This document shows positions 25,438 through 37,989 of a stretch of 64,000 nt of DNA, piece after piece. The stretch's first letter is position 1. Every line of letters starts with the position of its first letter. Origin of the DNA: Timema cristinae (lineage: Eukaryota; Arthropoda; Insecta; Phasmatodea; Timematidae); NCBI GenBank assembly GCA_039000515.1, contig JBCFYV010000024.1, forward strand, positions 38,180,035 through 38,244,034, in the 5' to 3' direction. Below the pieces are notes generated by a model. The model saw only the letters and a list, made by a program, of their open reading frames with translations. It did not search any database and had not been told where the DNA came from. A program made the translations under genes and the position numbers.

Positions 25438-25546
25438 ATGATATATACATATATATATATTAATATTAAAAATATATATACATATATATACATATATATA
25501 TATATATAATATGTATATATATAATATATATATATATACATATACA
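25438..25546. repeat. Compound (AT)n/(ATAC)n microsatellite
   Basis: Interleaved atatat, acatatat and aatatat runs. The 63-codon open frame on the minus strand here is simply the repeat read as Tyr/Ile and is not a gene. Confidence 0.93.
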
Positions 25547-28532
25547 CAATTCTTTTTCTCTACAATTACTTGACGTAATATTTGGTATATTTTATTCACG
25601 TTATATATCATGTAGTAAGTTTTAAAATGTTTTCATTAAATATTTAATACATGAATGTATCAATCTTTCATTAAATATAATATATAAATTGTATGAAAAA
25701 AATAATATAATATTGGCTTAGTTTGGGACAAATTGACGTAATAAAAAATAAAATGTTTGACTTAACATAATTTGGCATAAATTTTAGTATTATTTATCTT
25801 AATTATAAAGTAAACCTTGCCAACCCATTGCTCATTTAGTTAATGTACTATTCATAACATAAGTTTCTAGAGAAACGTCTACTTTAAGCACCATATAATC
25901 ACAAAACGCCCACGACATAAAACAGCTCTAGTATCACGAAACTTGTTACAAAGCATCGATGAAGTTACTAAAGAATCCGTATATATATCGTGAAAAAATA
26001 TTTCTTCTCGGAATGACAATAAGTGTGACAATGATTAAACATTACTATTACTGTCCTATATTATTAAATACAATATAATTTTCTAAAATATTAATAATAG
26101 TAATTTTAATATTGTACGCAATTCATAAAAATCTAAGAAATTATTACAAAATTGTATTAATTATCTAGAGTTGAGAAAATTAAGTTTCTTTTAATGAATA
26201 TAATTTTTTTTGGAGAAATAGGTCAGAGTTAATTAAATACACACCTTGACCTGCATTTATGAATTTAAAAATTAAAATTAATATTAATATATATTTTATT
26301 AATATCATGTCCCATATTCTTATGGTGTATTAAAAATAAAATATAGCTTTAAGTAAATAGTACATTTTTTAGCATGTAGTCTAGGGAATGAAACTTAATC
26401 TAAATATTGCTTTATCATTTTGACGAAAATTATAAAATGTTTTTAAAATCTCACAGTTTCTCTTGTGAATTTTAGTTTCATCCATGAGCATGAAAGAAAC
26501 AAAAAAACAACTCTTTTTGAGAATGAAAAATATGCGACAGTAATCAAGAAGGGTAGAAGTGATGAAAATGTTTTCTTAATATTTTCACTGGATACTTTGT
26601 TAAGAAGTTGTAAGCTTCTCGTTTCTTTAAATGAAAATTACGTTCAGAGGTGCTTCTAACTTGTAGACAAAACGGGTGGTGAGTTAAGTGGGGAACGGAG
26701 AGGGTAGTTGAAAAAAGAAATGTTTAAGAAGTCTAGGCGTAAGTAAAACATGCTCTATAATTGAAACCTTTAATATTCTTATACACCCTCCCAGGTAGGG
26801 GAGGTAAAATGGAAGGTTAAATTCTTTTATATTAAAAGGTGAACAAAATAAAAGATAATTTTTCATTGTTAAATGCACACAATATGTAGGTGTTTTTTTT
26901 TAGTATAAGCTAACACAAATTTTGTTCTTAATTAGAATACTAGCATTTTCAAACAATAAATATAAACCATTTAAAATGTTCAACTATAAACGCTTGGTTC
27001 CAATTTTGTTACAATCTTATACACTTTTCAAATAATTTAATTTGAAATGGGTTCAGTTTATTAAATCTTTGCTACTAAATATTTATAAATATAAAAAACT
27101 CATTACAACTTTTTTATGTTTTTATTATAGTCCAATGAACTCCCAAAAACTATGATATGCACATTTCCATATTTTAAATAATACTATGCTCTTTATTCTA
27201 AATGAATATGCTTGTCATCATAATTGACATAAGTTTAACTCCATTAAATCTAATATTTAATCAAAAGTACTGTACCTATGAGAATGTTTATTACTCTTCA
27301 TGAATAATGACAAATATGATATTTCCTTATCAGAAACGAAAGTTAGCAATAACGTGATGTAGCTAAGTGTAGACAATATTAGTTGATTTGTCTGATTTTA
27401 GAGATGAAATAAAACCACTTAATATGAGTGTAAAGTATTATCTATAAAAAAAAAAAATTTGTAATTATTATGTAAAACCAACTTTTATTTTATATTATTG
27501 TCTTGATCCTTTAGCAGACTTTCGATCCCATTCATGACAAACTTAATTGATGTTGAGAAGGTGAATTAAAAATTTTATATTAGTTCAATTCATTGTTTGT
27601 TGATATAAATTATTACTATTATTTACTATGTTATGACAAAGCTAGGTGAGTTGACATTACAGTGAACATTATATTTGCTACCTTTGAATTATTTAATACA
27701 AAACATGAATCGTTTATGTTTGTGTATTTTCCAGTTTTTACCCGTGTTTGTCAGTCTTAACTCTTGAACAGATTTATAAACCTTAGTTAGATACGAAACA
27801 TACTTAGTTACCACCTTCTCAATTTTTATTTCCTGTTGGCCTTCATTCTGAGGCTAGTGATATCTACAATAATTTAAGCAAAATAATAAAGGGCATTTTT
27901 GTCTCTTAAAAGTGACAGAAATTCTATAATAGTTGTCAAGATGTTATTTGAGACTCAATACTATATATAAATTATTGAAAGACTTAAAAAAGTATCCAAA
28001 TCAAATTAAAAATATAAAACCATAAAAAGTTATTATATGTGTACATGAATTTTCCAGCCTTAATCTAGCAAATTATTGATAAACCACACCTTGATTTCCC
28101 ATTTATTCGGTTAGGATATTCATTTTACAATCAAAGCTCACTTTAGCATTTGTTCGTCAGATTTCGCCATTGGCTCTTAAATGTTAATGTTAAATATATA
28201 TACATGTTTCTTTGTCGAATATAATGCTTTATTTATAAATTGCAATGCTATATTAACCTACTATATTTTGCGACGTTATAATAAACATAAAATAATGCTT
28301 TATACTTTTAGGTCAAGGAGTATAATATGCCCATTTTTAGTAAAAATATTACTAGGAGAGTTGATTTACAAAAAAAACTTCATACTAATATAAAAGTCAT
28401 TCAACGTATTATAATGGGATTTTCTTTTAATAGCGATAAATTAACACATATTATTTTTAGATTTATTTGTTTCTTGATTTTATTAATAAATATTTAAAAA
28501 AGAATATATATCCCTTAAAAATCTTATATAAA
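25547..28532. other. AT-rich DNA, no gene seen
   Basis: Short open frames at 26465-26878 and 28181-28393 have no recognisable domains. No repeats of note. Confidence 0.55.
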
Positions 28533-29015
28533 ACTAGATAGCTGTTTCCCACGGCTTTGCTCGCGTGGAAGTTGATTATATACAAATACGAAAATATACA
28601 TATGTATTTACAGATTAATTTAAAATATTACGTTACGTTGATGACCATAACTTAACCTCAGATCAAAAATAATGCAAGTCCGATACAAACTTTCACCCCC
28701 TTTTTCATCCCTTATTAAATAAAATTTCCAAAATTCCTGAAACACGTATTTATTTGTTTTACGTCAATAACCGAAATACAAAATTTTATTTAAGTAACTT
28801 TCAAAATGACGGACTTTCATACATATTATCATATATATTATCATCCCCTATTTTGACCCCTTTGGGGTGGAATTTTATAAAATCCTTTCTTAATGGGTGA
28901 CTACATAACAAAATGAATATACAGTCCGAATTTCATGCTTGTAGCCTTGATAGTTTGCGCTCGGCGATGATGAATCAGTCAGTCAGTCAGGACAAGTTAT
29001 TTTATAAGTATAGAT
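28533..29015 (+). mobile_element. Old dispersed insect repeat (family unnamed)
   Basis: It begins ctagatagctgtttcccacg followed by gctttgctcgcgtgg and ends (TCAG)4, then tttataagtatagat. I recognise this arrangement from repeats common in insect genomes: a 'ctagctgttgcccgcggctt'-like start, an internal tttcaccccc segment, and a terminal 'agtcagtcagtcagg ... tatagat'. I cannot name its class with confidence. It has no coding capacity here. Confidence 0.55.
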
Positions 29016-29984
29016 TCTAGCAGGGGAACGATAGTTTCTTTGTGCGTTTCCATTTTACTTTTTTATTTTTGGTAAAAAACAAAAAAACTAAAAGAAATGT
29101 GTTTCTTATAAACATAACACCTATCCATCTTCTGTACCTTCTAATTATGATGCGATTTGTAACTTTAAAAAACATTATACTACTTCAAAATCACATTTAA
29201 TAACTCCCTTTCAGCTATATTTATTATTTAAGGCTATGAAGTAAACACGAATTTATAGTCTCAGTTTAAAAATAAATGTTTTTACCTAATTAATTTACAA
29301 TAATTAAAATTAAATAAAACAAATTCTTTTAAATTGATAGAACTTCATCTGGAGGTTTTGATGTGAGCTCCAATTACTAGAGTACTCATCTAAATTGTAA
29401 TGCATGAATAATTAATCTTGGTCCGAAATCAAAATTAGCTTGTTACTGGAATTAATTTAATAATAGCCATGGATATTGACAATATTAAACACAATCATAG
29501 ATCCAGACACAACGTCAATAACAGTTTCTAGCTATTTGGTTAAGCTTTCAATGGAAAACTAATTTGAATCCTTGAAAATAATTGAAGATTGAAATAATTC
29601 ATTGTTTTGGAATTTAATGTCAAGTGACGAGAAATAATTGTTGTTAATTTAAAGTATTCGTATTTACACCGGCGCAGATTTAAACTCCAACTTCCATGAC
29701 ACTGCCAAAAAATACTAGGTGAAACCTAAGGTATTTGACCGTATGTCCACTCGCAAGGATTTGATTAGTTTTCTGGATAGTTTAAATGTAGTGAAGACCT
29801 GTCGGTCGCAGTTACCTTAAAAGTTTGAGTTAAAAGAACTAGCGATGAGAATAGTGAGGATAACTGTATATCTAACTTTACCGAACAGATCCATATCTAA
29901 AGATTTGTACTACCATCCGAGAACAGATAACACACTTTAATTAAATAACCATGAAGATTTTAATGAATTAGTTTATGACCTTAA
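29016..29984. other. AT-rich DNA, possible decayed tRNA-like head
   Basis: Nothing firm. Minus-strand 29680-29760 has a weak B-box-like ggagtttaaatctgc and might be a decayed SINE head, but this is too eroded to call. Confidence 0.45.
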
Positions 29985-30345
29985 GGTGCGGCAGAAGGGA
30001 GCGCAAGTATTTTTCAGTTTTTATAGAATATAAATTTGTTGGCCAAAATAAATAAAATATTTCTCCAGTATCAACATAGAGTTTAGTTTTCTGCACATAC
30101 TAATATCAACAGATTTTTAATATCTGTCAAGGGATGTCCTGAAATTTTGTCTAAAATCTTCTCTTTATTTAAAATGTTTTGACTACATTCCAAGACAACC
30201 TTGACAGATATTCAAGATTTGGTGATATTAGCATATGCAGAAAACAAAACTATGTTGCTACTAGAGAAATATTTGATTTATTTTGGCCAAATAAATGTAA
30301 TGCTATAAAAACTGTAAAATTACTCGTGCTCCCTTCTGCTGCACC
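29985..30345. mobile_element. Near-palindromic MITE flanked by TTAA
   Basis: The left end GGTGCGGCAGAAGGGAGC and the right end GCTCCCTTCTGCTGCACC are inverted copies. Complementarity continues for most of each half, including the shared stretches 'ggccaaaataaat', 'caacatag', 'ttttctgca', 'tatctgtcaagg' and 'tttaaat' near the centre. TTAA occurs directly outside both ends (29981-29984 and 30346-30349), the target duplication of piggyBac-type transposons. The 361-bp element has no coding capacity. Its transcript would form a long imperfect hairpin. Confidence 0.88.
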
Positions 30346-30768
30346 TTAAGAGCAATCTTAACCTCTTTGTTTCAGGTTACAACAATGTAAAAGTTATTCT
30401 AAGCAGTATTCAAAATAATATTTTAACGACATTGCAGTTAAATGAATTACAAAAATGTAATTATTAGGGAACGTATGGAGAAGATATTTCTGGTTCTATG
30501 AACTAATTTAGCATTAAACATAAACCTAATAAATGGCGCATATTTAATGATACATCGGAACTAAATTTTGAAAGCAATTATGCTTCATAGCTGATATAAA
30601 TATCCATCTGTCCATCTACTTCATGCTGCTGATTTGAAAGAAACGTATGAAGGTATGTCGAGGATTCTGAGTTGAGCAAAGTATAAATACTATTATTGGT
30701 ATGTGTGTAGTGCTCTTAGGTTATTGAAATACATAAAGCTATTTAGGGAAGTTTAACCACATATTGAT
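30346..30768. other. AT-rich DNA, no gene seen
   Basis: No coding sequence or repeat that I can support. Confidence 0.5.
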
Positions 30769-30918
30769 TATTATTATTATTATTATTATTAGCACCACGT
30801 CTTACAACCCGTTCGGGTTATACTCACTTACGCTAATGTGTAATGGTAGGGTGATTGTGAGATGAAATGAAGGACCTACAGTGTAACGTGGAATCCGAAC
30901 CACGGTGGAGGCCTGGCA
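30769..30918 (-). mobile_element. SINE1, 5'-truncated, with 10-bp target-site duplication
   Basis: Reverse SINE1 comprising the (ATT)n tail, the shared tail and a short piece of body up to ggaggcctggc. The tRNA-like head is missing. The flanks acatattgat at 30759-30768 and 30919-30928 match. Confidence 0.88.
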
Positions 30919-30928
30919 ACATATTGAT

Positions 30929-31640
30929 GTGTTCTACTATAGTGTAAAAGCCAGGCAACATAAAAGCATTATATTGTGCAACAATGGGAAAAGAGAATTT
31001 AATATTTAACAGGATAAAGTATTTTAAATATTATATTCCTCTGCTTGAACCATAACATTCTATTTGTACACCTTTACTTACAAAGCTTGACGTAATGAAA
31101 TACTTTAAGGCTTTAGGCAAATTATAAAGGGGATTCACCTGTTTCAATAAGTCTTTCCCAACATAACAGATACTAAGGCGAAGGAAGGAATAATAATTTG
31201 TCTATAGTTGAGGAAATTTATGAAATATTATGATGCATTTGAAACAAAGCTACAGGATAGTTAACTGACAGCTTGACTTACGTTTAAAGCAGTTGTGCAT
31301 GGATTTATTGTAAAAAGGAAATAAGATAATTATGAATCTCTGGTGTCAACTTTAAAACTATGCTATAAATATATGGGAGGCTGAAAGTATTGAAAATGTT
31401 TTCTACAATCACGTTTTTTTTTCACTAATAAGATGATAATTTGGTAACTGAGAGGGATGAGCAATGTGTAAAGTTTTCATCCCGTGTAAATAAGTTTTAA
31501 GTAGCTTAGGCAAAGTTTTCCTAAATATATAAGTGTATTGTGCTCTTATTAAAGTCAAACACTCCTTAGATATTCATTTTAAAACCAATTGTTTGATACA
31601 TTTTCAAAAGATTTAAAATTTTCAATACTTCAACAAACTA
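30929..31640. other. AT-rich DNA, no gene seen
   Basis: No feature recognised. Confidence 0.5.
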
Positions 31641-32015
31641 CAACCGAACTTTTTTTTTTTTTTTTTCGAAAAAGAATTGTCCAGTGTCATTTTTCATTTA
31701 AAGTACTTTCAAATAACTATTATAACAAAATCGTTCAACTTATTTTGAAAAAAGTGTAATTCACAATAATCAATCACTAAATTAACTTAAAAAAAATATT
31801 ATCCAAAGAACCAGTTTACAGTGTCATTTGTCATGTCAAACTGTCTCAAGAAATTAATTTAATACTAAATCGTTAAAAGCATTTTTGAAAAACTTCAAGA
31901 TTTCAGAATATCATTTTTCAGTAAACAACTCTTAAATTGAGGCCTGAATCACAATTAAAAAAAGTGTTTTGAGGTAGTATATAGCTAGTTCTAAAATATT
32001 AAACTGTTTCGGTTG
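31641..32015. mobile_element. Possible TA-flanked TIR element with internal tandem duplication
   Basis: Left end CAACCGAACT and right end GTTTCGGTTG form a short, imperfect inverted repeat with TA on both outer sides (31639-31640 and 32016-32017). Inside, a segment with cagtgtcattt(t/g)tcat, aaatcgtt and ttttgaaaaa occurs twice with a period of about 138 bp (about 31665 and 31803). The short TIR makes the element call tentative. The internal duplication is clearer. Confidence 0.5.
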
Positions 32016-32017
32016 TA

Positions 32018-32869
32018 TCGCCAGTGTCAGAAAAACAAAATGACACATATAACTGTAGGAGCCTTTTTTGATGGTGTGGAGAAACATAAAATTACAAGAT
32101 TCATTATAACATATTTTTTTTTTACAATAACAATAATTTATCCACTACATGAGTAAGTATAAAGTGCCATCTTCTCTTAGTTTTATATTAGTGGATATTT
32201 TTTGAAATTTGTTTCTTTGGCTTCCACTTACCCACTTTGTATTTCACAAATAACTGATTTTTAACATAAAGCACAATCAAATAAGATAATTAAATTGATA
32301 GAAATGAAGCTACTTTTTAAATATAAATTGCTTAAAATAAATAAAACAAATTCATTTATTCCTGTCAATAGCATTGTTCCTTCCTAAATACAAATTAATA
32401 TACATAATATTTATATTTCACTGATGATGTATACGATATTTATTTATATTGTAACTATTTCTTTTTGAGTTACCCGACATCTACCTTTGATTTAATTTTT
32501 TGTTTACTAATAAAACATCAGTGCTTTTAGAGTGTTATTTTTCCAGTGAATGCTGCAAAGCAAGCATGATACATATTACAGGTGCAACACACATGATAGA
32601 ACATAGCCCGCAGTAAAATACCATTTGTTTACTGTGACGTCACGCGAATATTCCTGCTTCATTAGAGTAATGTTGTCACGAGAAAAATAAAGAATTTATC
32701 AATTTGAAATATATAATTTTTATTTTAGTTTTTATTAATGGTAGTTATTAAGTCAATGTTTTAAAATGGAAATAATATTTCATGTTGATGTTTATATATA
32801 TATTCGTATATATATTTATTGCATGGCTTCATTCTATCGATGCTGGCTATCCCAACATTTAATTATACT
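32018..32869. other. AT-rich DNA with one CRE-like palindrome
   Basis: TGACGTCA, the palindromic CREB-type site, occurs at about 32635-32642. In isolation, with no gene recognised nearby, it is not evidence of a promoter. Confidence 0.5.
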
Positions 32870-33055
32870 AATGGTAATTGGGAGGACAACGGTGGAGTTT
32901 TAGAGGGTTTTAGACTTACACGCATTGAAGTTTGGCTAGAGTGGGTATCCATGTATAGAAGTAACCAGTGTGAGTGCACCTATCTGAGATTCGAACTTCA
33001 GCCATCCGTCACCATAAAATCAGATTAGACGAAATATATGGTTACCCGACGTACC
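32870..33055 (-). mobile_element. tRNA-like SINE fragment (unassigned family)
   Basis: The minus strand has ggctgaagttcgaatctcag, a good B box (GTTCGAATC), followed by 'ataggtgcactcac' and a body that does not match SINE1. It resembles a diverged SINE2 after the B box, but the shared tail is absent. The 69-codon plus-strand open frame over it is the SINE read backwards. Confidence 0.55.
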
Positions 33056-33829
33056 CACCTATATGAGTATGTATATAAATATTACAAATATCATTCTAGT
33101 TTATAGGTGGTACTAAGTTAAATACACCCCTGTAATTAGATAATTAAATAAATAAATAAATTTAAAAACAAATCAAAATAATCTCATTAAAAAAGAAGCT
33201 ACTGCTCAACATTAACCTCCAAATAACGGCAGCTATTTCCATCAAAAAAGTTGCCCAATTTGTTTAAAATATTCCTATAAATGTGTTCCCATTTTCCCAA
33301 CAAGCGCTAAGCGCGCAAACCAATAGCATTGTGTAGTTAGAAAAGTTTGTATTTTGGGTTATTTGATAATCCTCTTAAAAGAAGGTTTAGCTGACATAAC
33401 ATTGTAGTGCTTTTAGACTTTGCAAGTTCGTTTTATGCCAATAAGAACCACAACAGCGTTTACCCTTTTCAAGTACAAACAGTGGGTAAAGTTAATACTA
33501 ATTAATTTTATGTGCCTAGTTAACTTGTTTAATGTGTTCATGGTTTCAATGGCTATTCTTTTTATATTTTGTATAGGCCTATTTGTTGGTGAAATAAGTC
33601 CAAGTTTCATAATCATTATTAATAAATTTAATAGAAGCTAATTCTAATATAATATAAACAAAGTTTGTTTATATCGTTTATAGATTTCACTAAATTTCTT
33701 AATTAAAATTTTCTACACCAAGACCATCAATGACTTTATCTTATAGGTACTTGGTGGAAATTATCTTAAATAAATTTGAAAAAAAATTAATGGTATCAAA
33801 TTTGTTATAAATAACATAATGACTATATT
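33056..33829. other. AT-rich DNA, no gene seen
   Basis: Overlapping open frames on both strands at 33413-33641 are unrelated to anything I recognise. Confidence 0.5.
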
Positions 33830-34440
33830 ATTTATTAATTTTTCATTATTTAAGGTATTTAATATGCACTTGCCAAACTGATTGATTATATAAGCATATG
33901 ACTTATAGGCTAACCTAATTCTAGAAGATGACCTGGTGGTCTAGGGATAAGGTTTTGGACTTCTGTTCTTGGGTCCAGGGTTCAATCCTCGGTCCCAGCA
34001 CAGATTTATCTGATTACCAAACTCTTCCTTCACCTCTTGACAAGACGTGTATTAATCACAACTTGTGAATGTGGGGAATGCCAGGCCTCCACCGTGGTTC
34101 GGATTCCATGTTAAACTGTAGGTCCTCCATTTCATCTCACAATCACCCTACCATTACACATTAGCGTAAGTGCGTATAATCCAAATGGATATTAAGACGC
34201 GGTGCTAATAATATAATAATAATATAATAATAATAATAATAATAATAAAAAATAATAATAATTCTAGAACAAACATATTCTCCAGCTCCCGGCTGCTAAT
34301 TGATCACTGTGAAGGGGTAAACTAACCAATATTTCACCGATAGTAAAATTTCAGCGATTCCAGGAATAGAACCTGGAACACTTAATTCATTAAATATACA
34401 CTACTGACTGAGCTAAGGTGACGGACTACGTCATTTATAA
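33830..34440 (-). mobile_element. SINE4 copy split by a SINE1
   Basis: A tRNA-derived SINE in reverse orientation. Its head lies at the right (minus strand ttagctcagtcagtagtg as A box; ccaggttctattcctgg as B box with its stem). The body runs left to 34270 and resumes at 33915, and the tail is at 33840-33900 (minus strand gtgcatattaaatacctt). The same body and tail occur at 36290-36545. The SINE1 at 33927 lies between the halves. Confidence 0.82.
33927..34258 (+). mobile_element. SINE1 copy nested in SINE4, with 11-bp target-site duplication
   Basis: Forward, near full length: head gacctggtggtctaggg, B box ggttcaatcctcg, body, shared tail and a long (AAT)n tail. The flanks taattctagaa at 33916-33926 and 34259-34269 are identical. 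It carries an extra ~13-bp block (gtgtattaatcac) after 'gacaagac', shared only with the copy at 40116, so it belongs to a separate subfamily. Nesting shows SINE1 moved after SINE4 was in place. Confidence 0.95.
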
Positions 34441-34689
34441 CTGTGGTGATTCCATTAATTCTCTCCATATTATAGAAAGTCACTCGTATGCAGCCAGGCA
34501 AACCTTAAACCTCGATATTTTCGTAACTGGCAATCCAGTATATTATGAGATTGATGCGTTAAACGGTGTTACCAAACTTGAGAGTACATTTTAATCAGTA
34601 TCTGATTTTCGAAATATGTTTGTTCGTTTAATACTTTTTTGTTGTTTAGTAGGCCAGTTTGAATGAAGATATTTTCAGCTGTGTTCATA

Positions 34690-35228
34690 TTTGTGCCTTT
34701 TTAGGTGTTATAAATAAGTTTCATACGATCTTTCATAGGTGTCGGCTGATGTCCAGACTGTTTAAGGTGATCGGAAAATTTAGATTTGTTTCGATCATAT
34801 TTAAAGTCACTTATATGTTCAGTAAACCTGGTTGAAATTGTGAGCCAGCTATTCGATATATACATTATTACATTCGCAGGTTTGTTGATACATGCCACTT
34901 TTTTCATATTGGTTGGTTTTGTTAAAATTAGAGTGGTTGATGTATTTTTTAAATGTTATTAGTGCTGAAGGCAACCTTTAGTTTGTGCTTTTTTGAAAAT
35001 ATTTGTGATCCAATCAGTTTCACTTCCAGTGTAGTTGAATTTGATCCATTTGGTTTTATTTTCTAAATTACCATTAGAAATATTGAAAGTGATTATATTG
35101 TTAAGTTGTGATTTTTGTTTTTGAAGGATTTGGTATACTACTGAGTGGGAATAACTATCGGAACTCAGTAGTATACCTAATTCTTCAAAAAAGTATTGAT
35201 ATATAGTTTGAAGAGCATTTGGGTACAC
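34690..35228 (-). pseudogene. Penelope-like element remnant: linker and GIY-YIG endonuclease
   Basis: Two minus-strand frames, 35228-34959 and 34907-34701, read as consecutive pieces of one protein. The first ends with KWIKFNYTGSETDWITNIFKK, similar to the segment that precedes the endonuclease in Penelope-like reverse transcriptases. The second contains RFTEHISDFKYDRNKSKFSDHL, the C-terminal half of a GIY-YIG nuclease that would make the nick for insertion. The GIY and YIG motifs themselves (read as GMY and VYI) appear at about 34898 and 34860 in a different frame from the second piece, so at least one frameshift separates them. I see no reverse transcriptase upstream, so the element is truncated and dead. 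A non-Penelope GIY-YIG retroelement is the alternative. Confidence 0.7.
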
Positions 35229-35489
35229 TTAATAGAAACCTTGTAGTTATTAATGGTCCAGCCTTGTCTCCAGTATTGTCTTATCATATTAATCTTTCAA
35301 CTGTTTCGGATAATTCAGGTACCCAGCCTCAGAATAATATTCGTTATACAAGTTATCATGAATTCCAGTCTTCCGACCATGTCAACTCGGCGTCTAAATA
35401 TTGTTAAACATTTCAGTGAATTTCTATTCTAACTGTCTGATACACTCTTGTTAAAATTAAATGAACCAAAAATAACAATTGTTTATTTA

Positions 35490-35925
35490 CCTTAATGCAA
35501 TCTCTCAAGCAAATACAAAGAACTTGACAGGTTTCCATGACAATACGGCTGGTAATTATTGGTGAAGTATACGTGGAGAATTTTAATTATAGAATGTGTT
35601 CCCTGTTGTGAGATAACGCATAGTTATGACAGTCTTTCACGGGGAGAGATAGGTTTTCTCATTACAGTACTTTGCTTTTGTATGAATGGTAAGACCATAA
35701 TTACCAAGAAATCAAATAGTTCCTCATCCATCTTCAAAAAATTGAGGTAATCGCTTGGTTCGGATCTTAGTTCGTTCAACAAATATTGATGGCCATGTTT
35801 CACCTTTGAACCAATCTTTTGTCCAGTTTCGCTCGCTTTCTTCTGTTCTTTTGAAACAGGTTGATAGCGCATTGGCCACATGGGCTAATTCACGCTTACT
35901 TATTCGCGACATACTTCTCAAACAA
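35490..35925 (-). pseudogene. PIF/Harbinger transposase N-terminal remnant (HARBI1-like)
   Basis: The minus-strand frames 35921-35724 and 35881-35624 overlap and read as adjacent parts of one protein. The first has NWTKDWFK. The second has LLNELRSEPSDYLNFLKMDEELFDFL and later KQSTVMRKPISPRERL, the conserved N-terminal block of Harbinger transposases (pattern 'LL.EL...D...F.RM....F..LL...P.I.K..T.MR..I.P.ERL'). Beyond a stop at 35624 another frame gives SPIITSRIVMETCQVL, matching the next block ('S...V..I..E.C..I'). The DDE catalytic part is absent. At least two frameshifts and a stop make it non-functional. A tRNA-like SINE4 and a Penelope remnant sit next to it. Confidence 0.82.
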
Positions 35926-36289
35926 GATACCTATTCAGGCTGAAAAATTGCATAATAATATTGACCGTCTAAGGTCGACTCATTTTTACGCAATATATTA
36001 ACCAAATAATATTGCTTGAATAATATTTAGCGTGTAGGGGGGCCTTTACTGAGACATTCAGTTAACAAATAGGATAATTACATATTATGTATGCCATTTT
36101 GCTTCAACATGGAAGCTACTTAATCTTACTTTTTTACTTTTCACAACTTCTGATTATAGAATTTTTATTGGGTCAGTTCTAAAGAAGCTTAAATAAAGAT
36201 TGGGCACTCTATAAGGCGATATTAAAATAATGGTGGCTGATGAACATTATTTTTGAGCATGTCCAGAGCTATAACTCATAAACTATAGT
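35926..36289. other. AT-rich DNA, no gene seen
   Basis: No feature recognised. Confidence 0.5.
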
Positions 36290-36545
36290 GTTTTTTTCTT
36301 TCATTTTTTAAAAATATTTAACGTGCACATTCTGAACCGACTTATTATATAATCATCACATGACTTGTAAACAAACTTAAATTCAGAACACCCAAAACAT
36401 CCATCCGCTAACGTTTTTCATCACTGTGAAAATCGAAACTCAAATTTTGCCAATGATAAACTTTTCAGCTATGAGTGGAATTTAGTTAGAGACCTTTAGC
36501 TAAATAGACAGACGCGCTACCTGCTATGCTAAGGTGTTGGACTCT
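36290..36545 (-). mobile_element. SINE4 copy
   Basis: Reverse-oriented. The tail is at the left (plus: aatatttaacgtgcacattc, then accgacttattatataatca), the body with ttttcatcactgtgaaaa in the middle, and a tRNA-like head at the right (minus: ccttagcatagcaggtagcg, A box-like). The tail matches the SINE4 at 33830 and the SINE3 copies. Confidence 0.78.
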
Positions 36546-37670
36546 AAACTATAGTAAGCCTGAAAATGATAAACCAGGTAGAAGCAAATAATAATAAACA
36601 ATCTTTAAATAAATAATATAATATGTGTATTTGAGTGTTTGTGGCTGTGTGTGTAAGCGCTATAAATCCAAAACCAAGAGAAATAAAGAGTTGATCCTAT
36701 TAATACATAAAAATGATATGTTGTATGCTTTTTTGCTCAATCAAGCCCAAATCAGAGTGTAATCTCTAGATACATAGAAAATTAAAATATGCCAGGGATG
36801 TAGTGGGTTAACACCGAATATCCCGATAATTCTTAAATATTTTAAATTTCTAATTGGATGTTTGGGAAATGGGAATCTTCCAAATTTTAAAAAAACCTAC
36901 GTAGTTTACTATTTCTCACTTTGATACAAAATTTAAATTTGTCAGACAAGTAAAATAACCATTATAAAAACTAAGATCTGATTATGGACCATAAAATGGG
37001 TCAAAATGGTTCCTCCAAATAATTTCTTAAACTAAAACACCGTGTATAAATTTTATATTAAATTATTTCAACAACACCAAACCAAGTGTTTATTTTCTAG
37101 AAATTCTTACTTGACAATTGGTTTGGCAATACCATGTCTATACTCAGTTTCTAGTTTATTTAAAATAGATATATTTGTTCATGTAGCGAGATTATATTTA
37201 CCCAGCCTTCATCTATAGATATATTTATATAGAATAAACAAATCGTATTTTATACAGAAAGAGTTTCTTATATAAAAATCACATATTGCCTTTACTGATA
37301 TGTTCTCCTTCTGTATGTTCAATGACGAGAGCTTCAAGTTTGATCCATATGAAACATTACGTATTCATTGGTGACCTAAATACATATGAATGTGGATTTA
37401 TGTAAAAAAAACACATAAGAAAATGCAAAATTCAAACAGCTTTAATATATGAACATCATACATATTTATTTCTAGCCTTATTTCTCCAGCACACGGAATC
37501 TGTTTGGATTGAAATTAGAAATGTACCCTATTTTTATTTATGATACGCGAAGCCTATTAAAAAAAATATTTGGGTCAAGCATTGTTCGATAAGAAATAAT
37601 GATTAAATCTATATGTTAAATCAGATTCCTTGAACAAATAAATTCGTAGATTAATTTCATTTTTGCCCAC
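36546..37670. other. AT-rich DNA, no gene seen
   Basis: No coding sequence or repeat of note. Confidence 0.5.
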
Positions 37671-37905
37671 TTCGGTGACCTTGTAGTCTAAGGTGCTACA
37701 CTCTCAATAGACTGGACTGCCGATAACGTGAATATCGTGGTTTGATTCCGGTTATGTGTACTGAGGGTGGTTTTCCTAAAGGATTTCCCATTCTCTATCC
37801 ACGCAAATACGTATACATGTCCTATCAATTCAACTTTCCTCATCCCTTAACACTAGTTAGTAAATACATGTATAGCCTGAATGGGTAATAAGAAACGGTG
37901 CTTAA
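37671..37905 (+). mobile_element. SINE2 copy, full length
   Basis: Forward. The head gtgaccttgtagtctaaggt is followed by a long variable-arm-like segment (actggactgccgataacgtg), B box ggtttgattccgg, body (tactgagggtggttttccta) and the shared tail (agcctgaatgggtaataaga). Confidence 0.85.
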
Positions 37906-37989
37906 AAACAAATTTTGTTCTACAAATCTCGCTATGAAAAGTTAAGAACATAAATAATAGGAATTTAAGGTGATAGGGTAGAGTAACAT

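Noticed and set aside
32635..32642. CRE promoter element TGACGTCA
   Set aside because: A single 8-mer with no gene, TATA or initiator context nearby that I can support.
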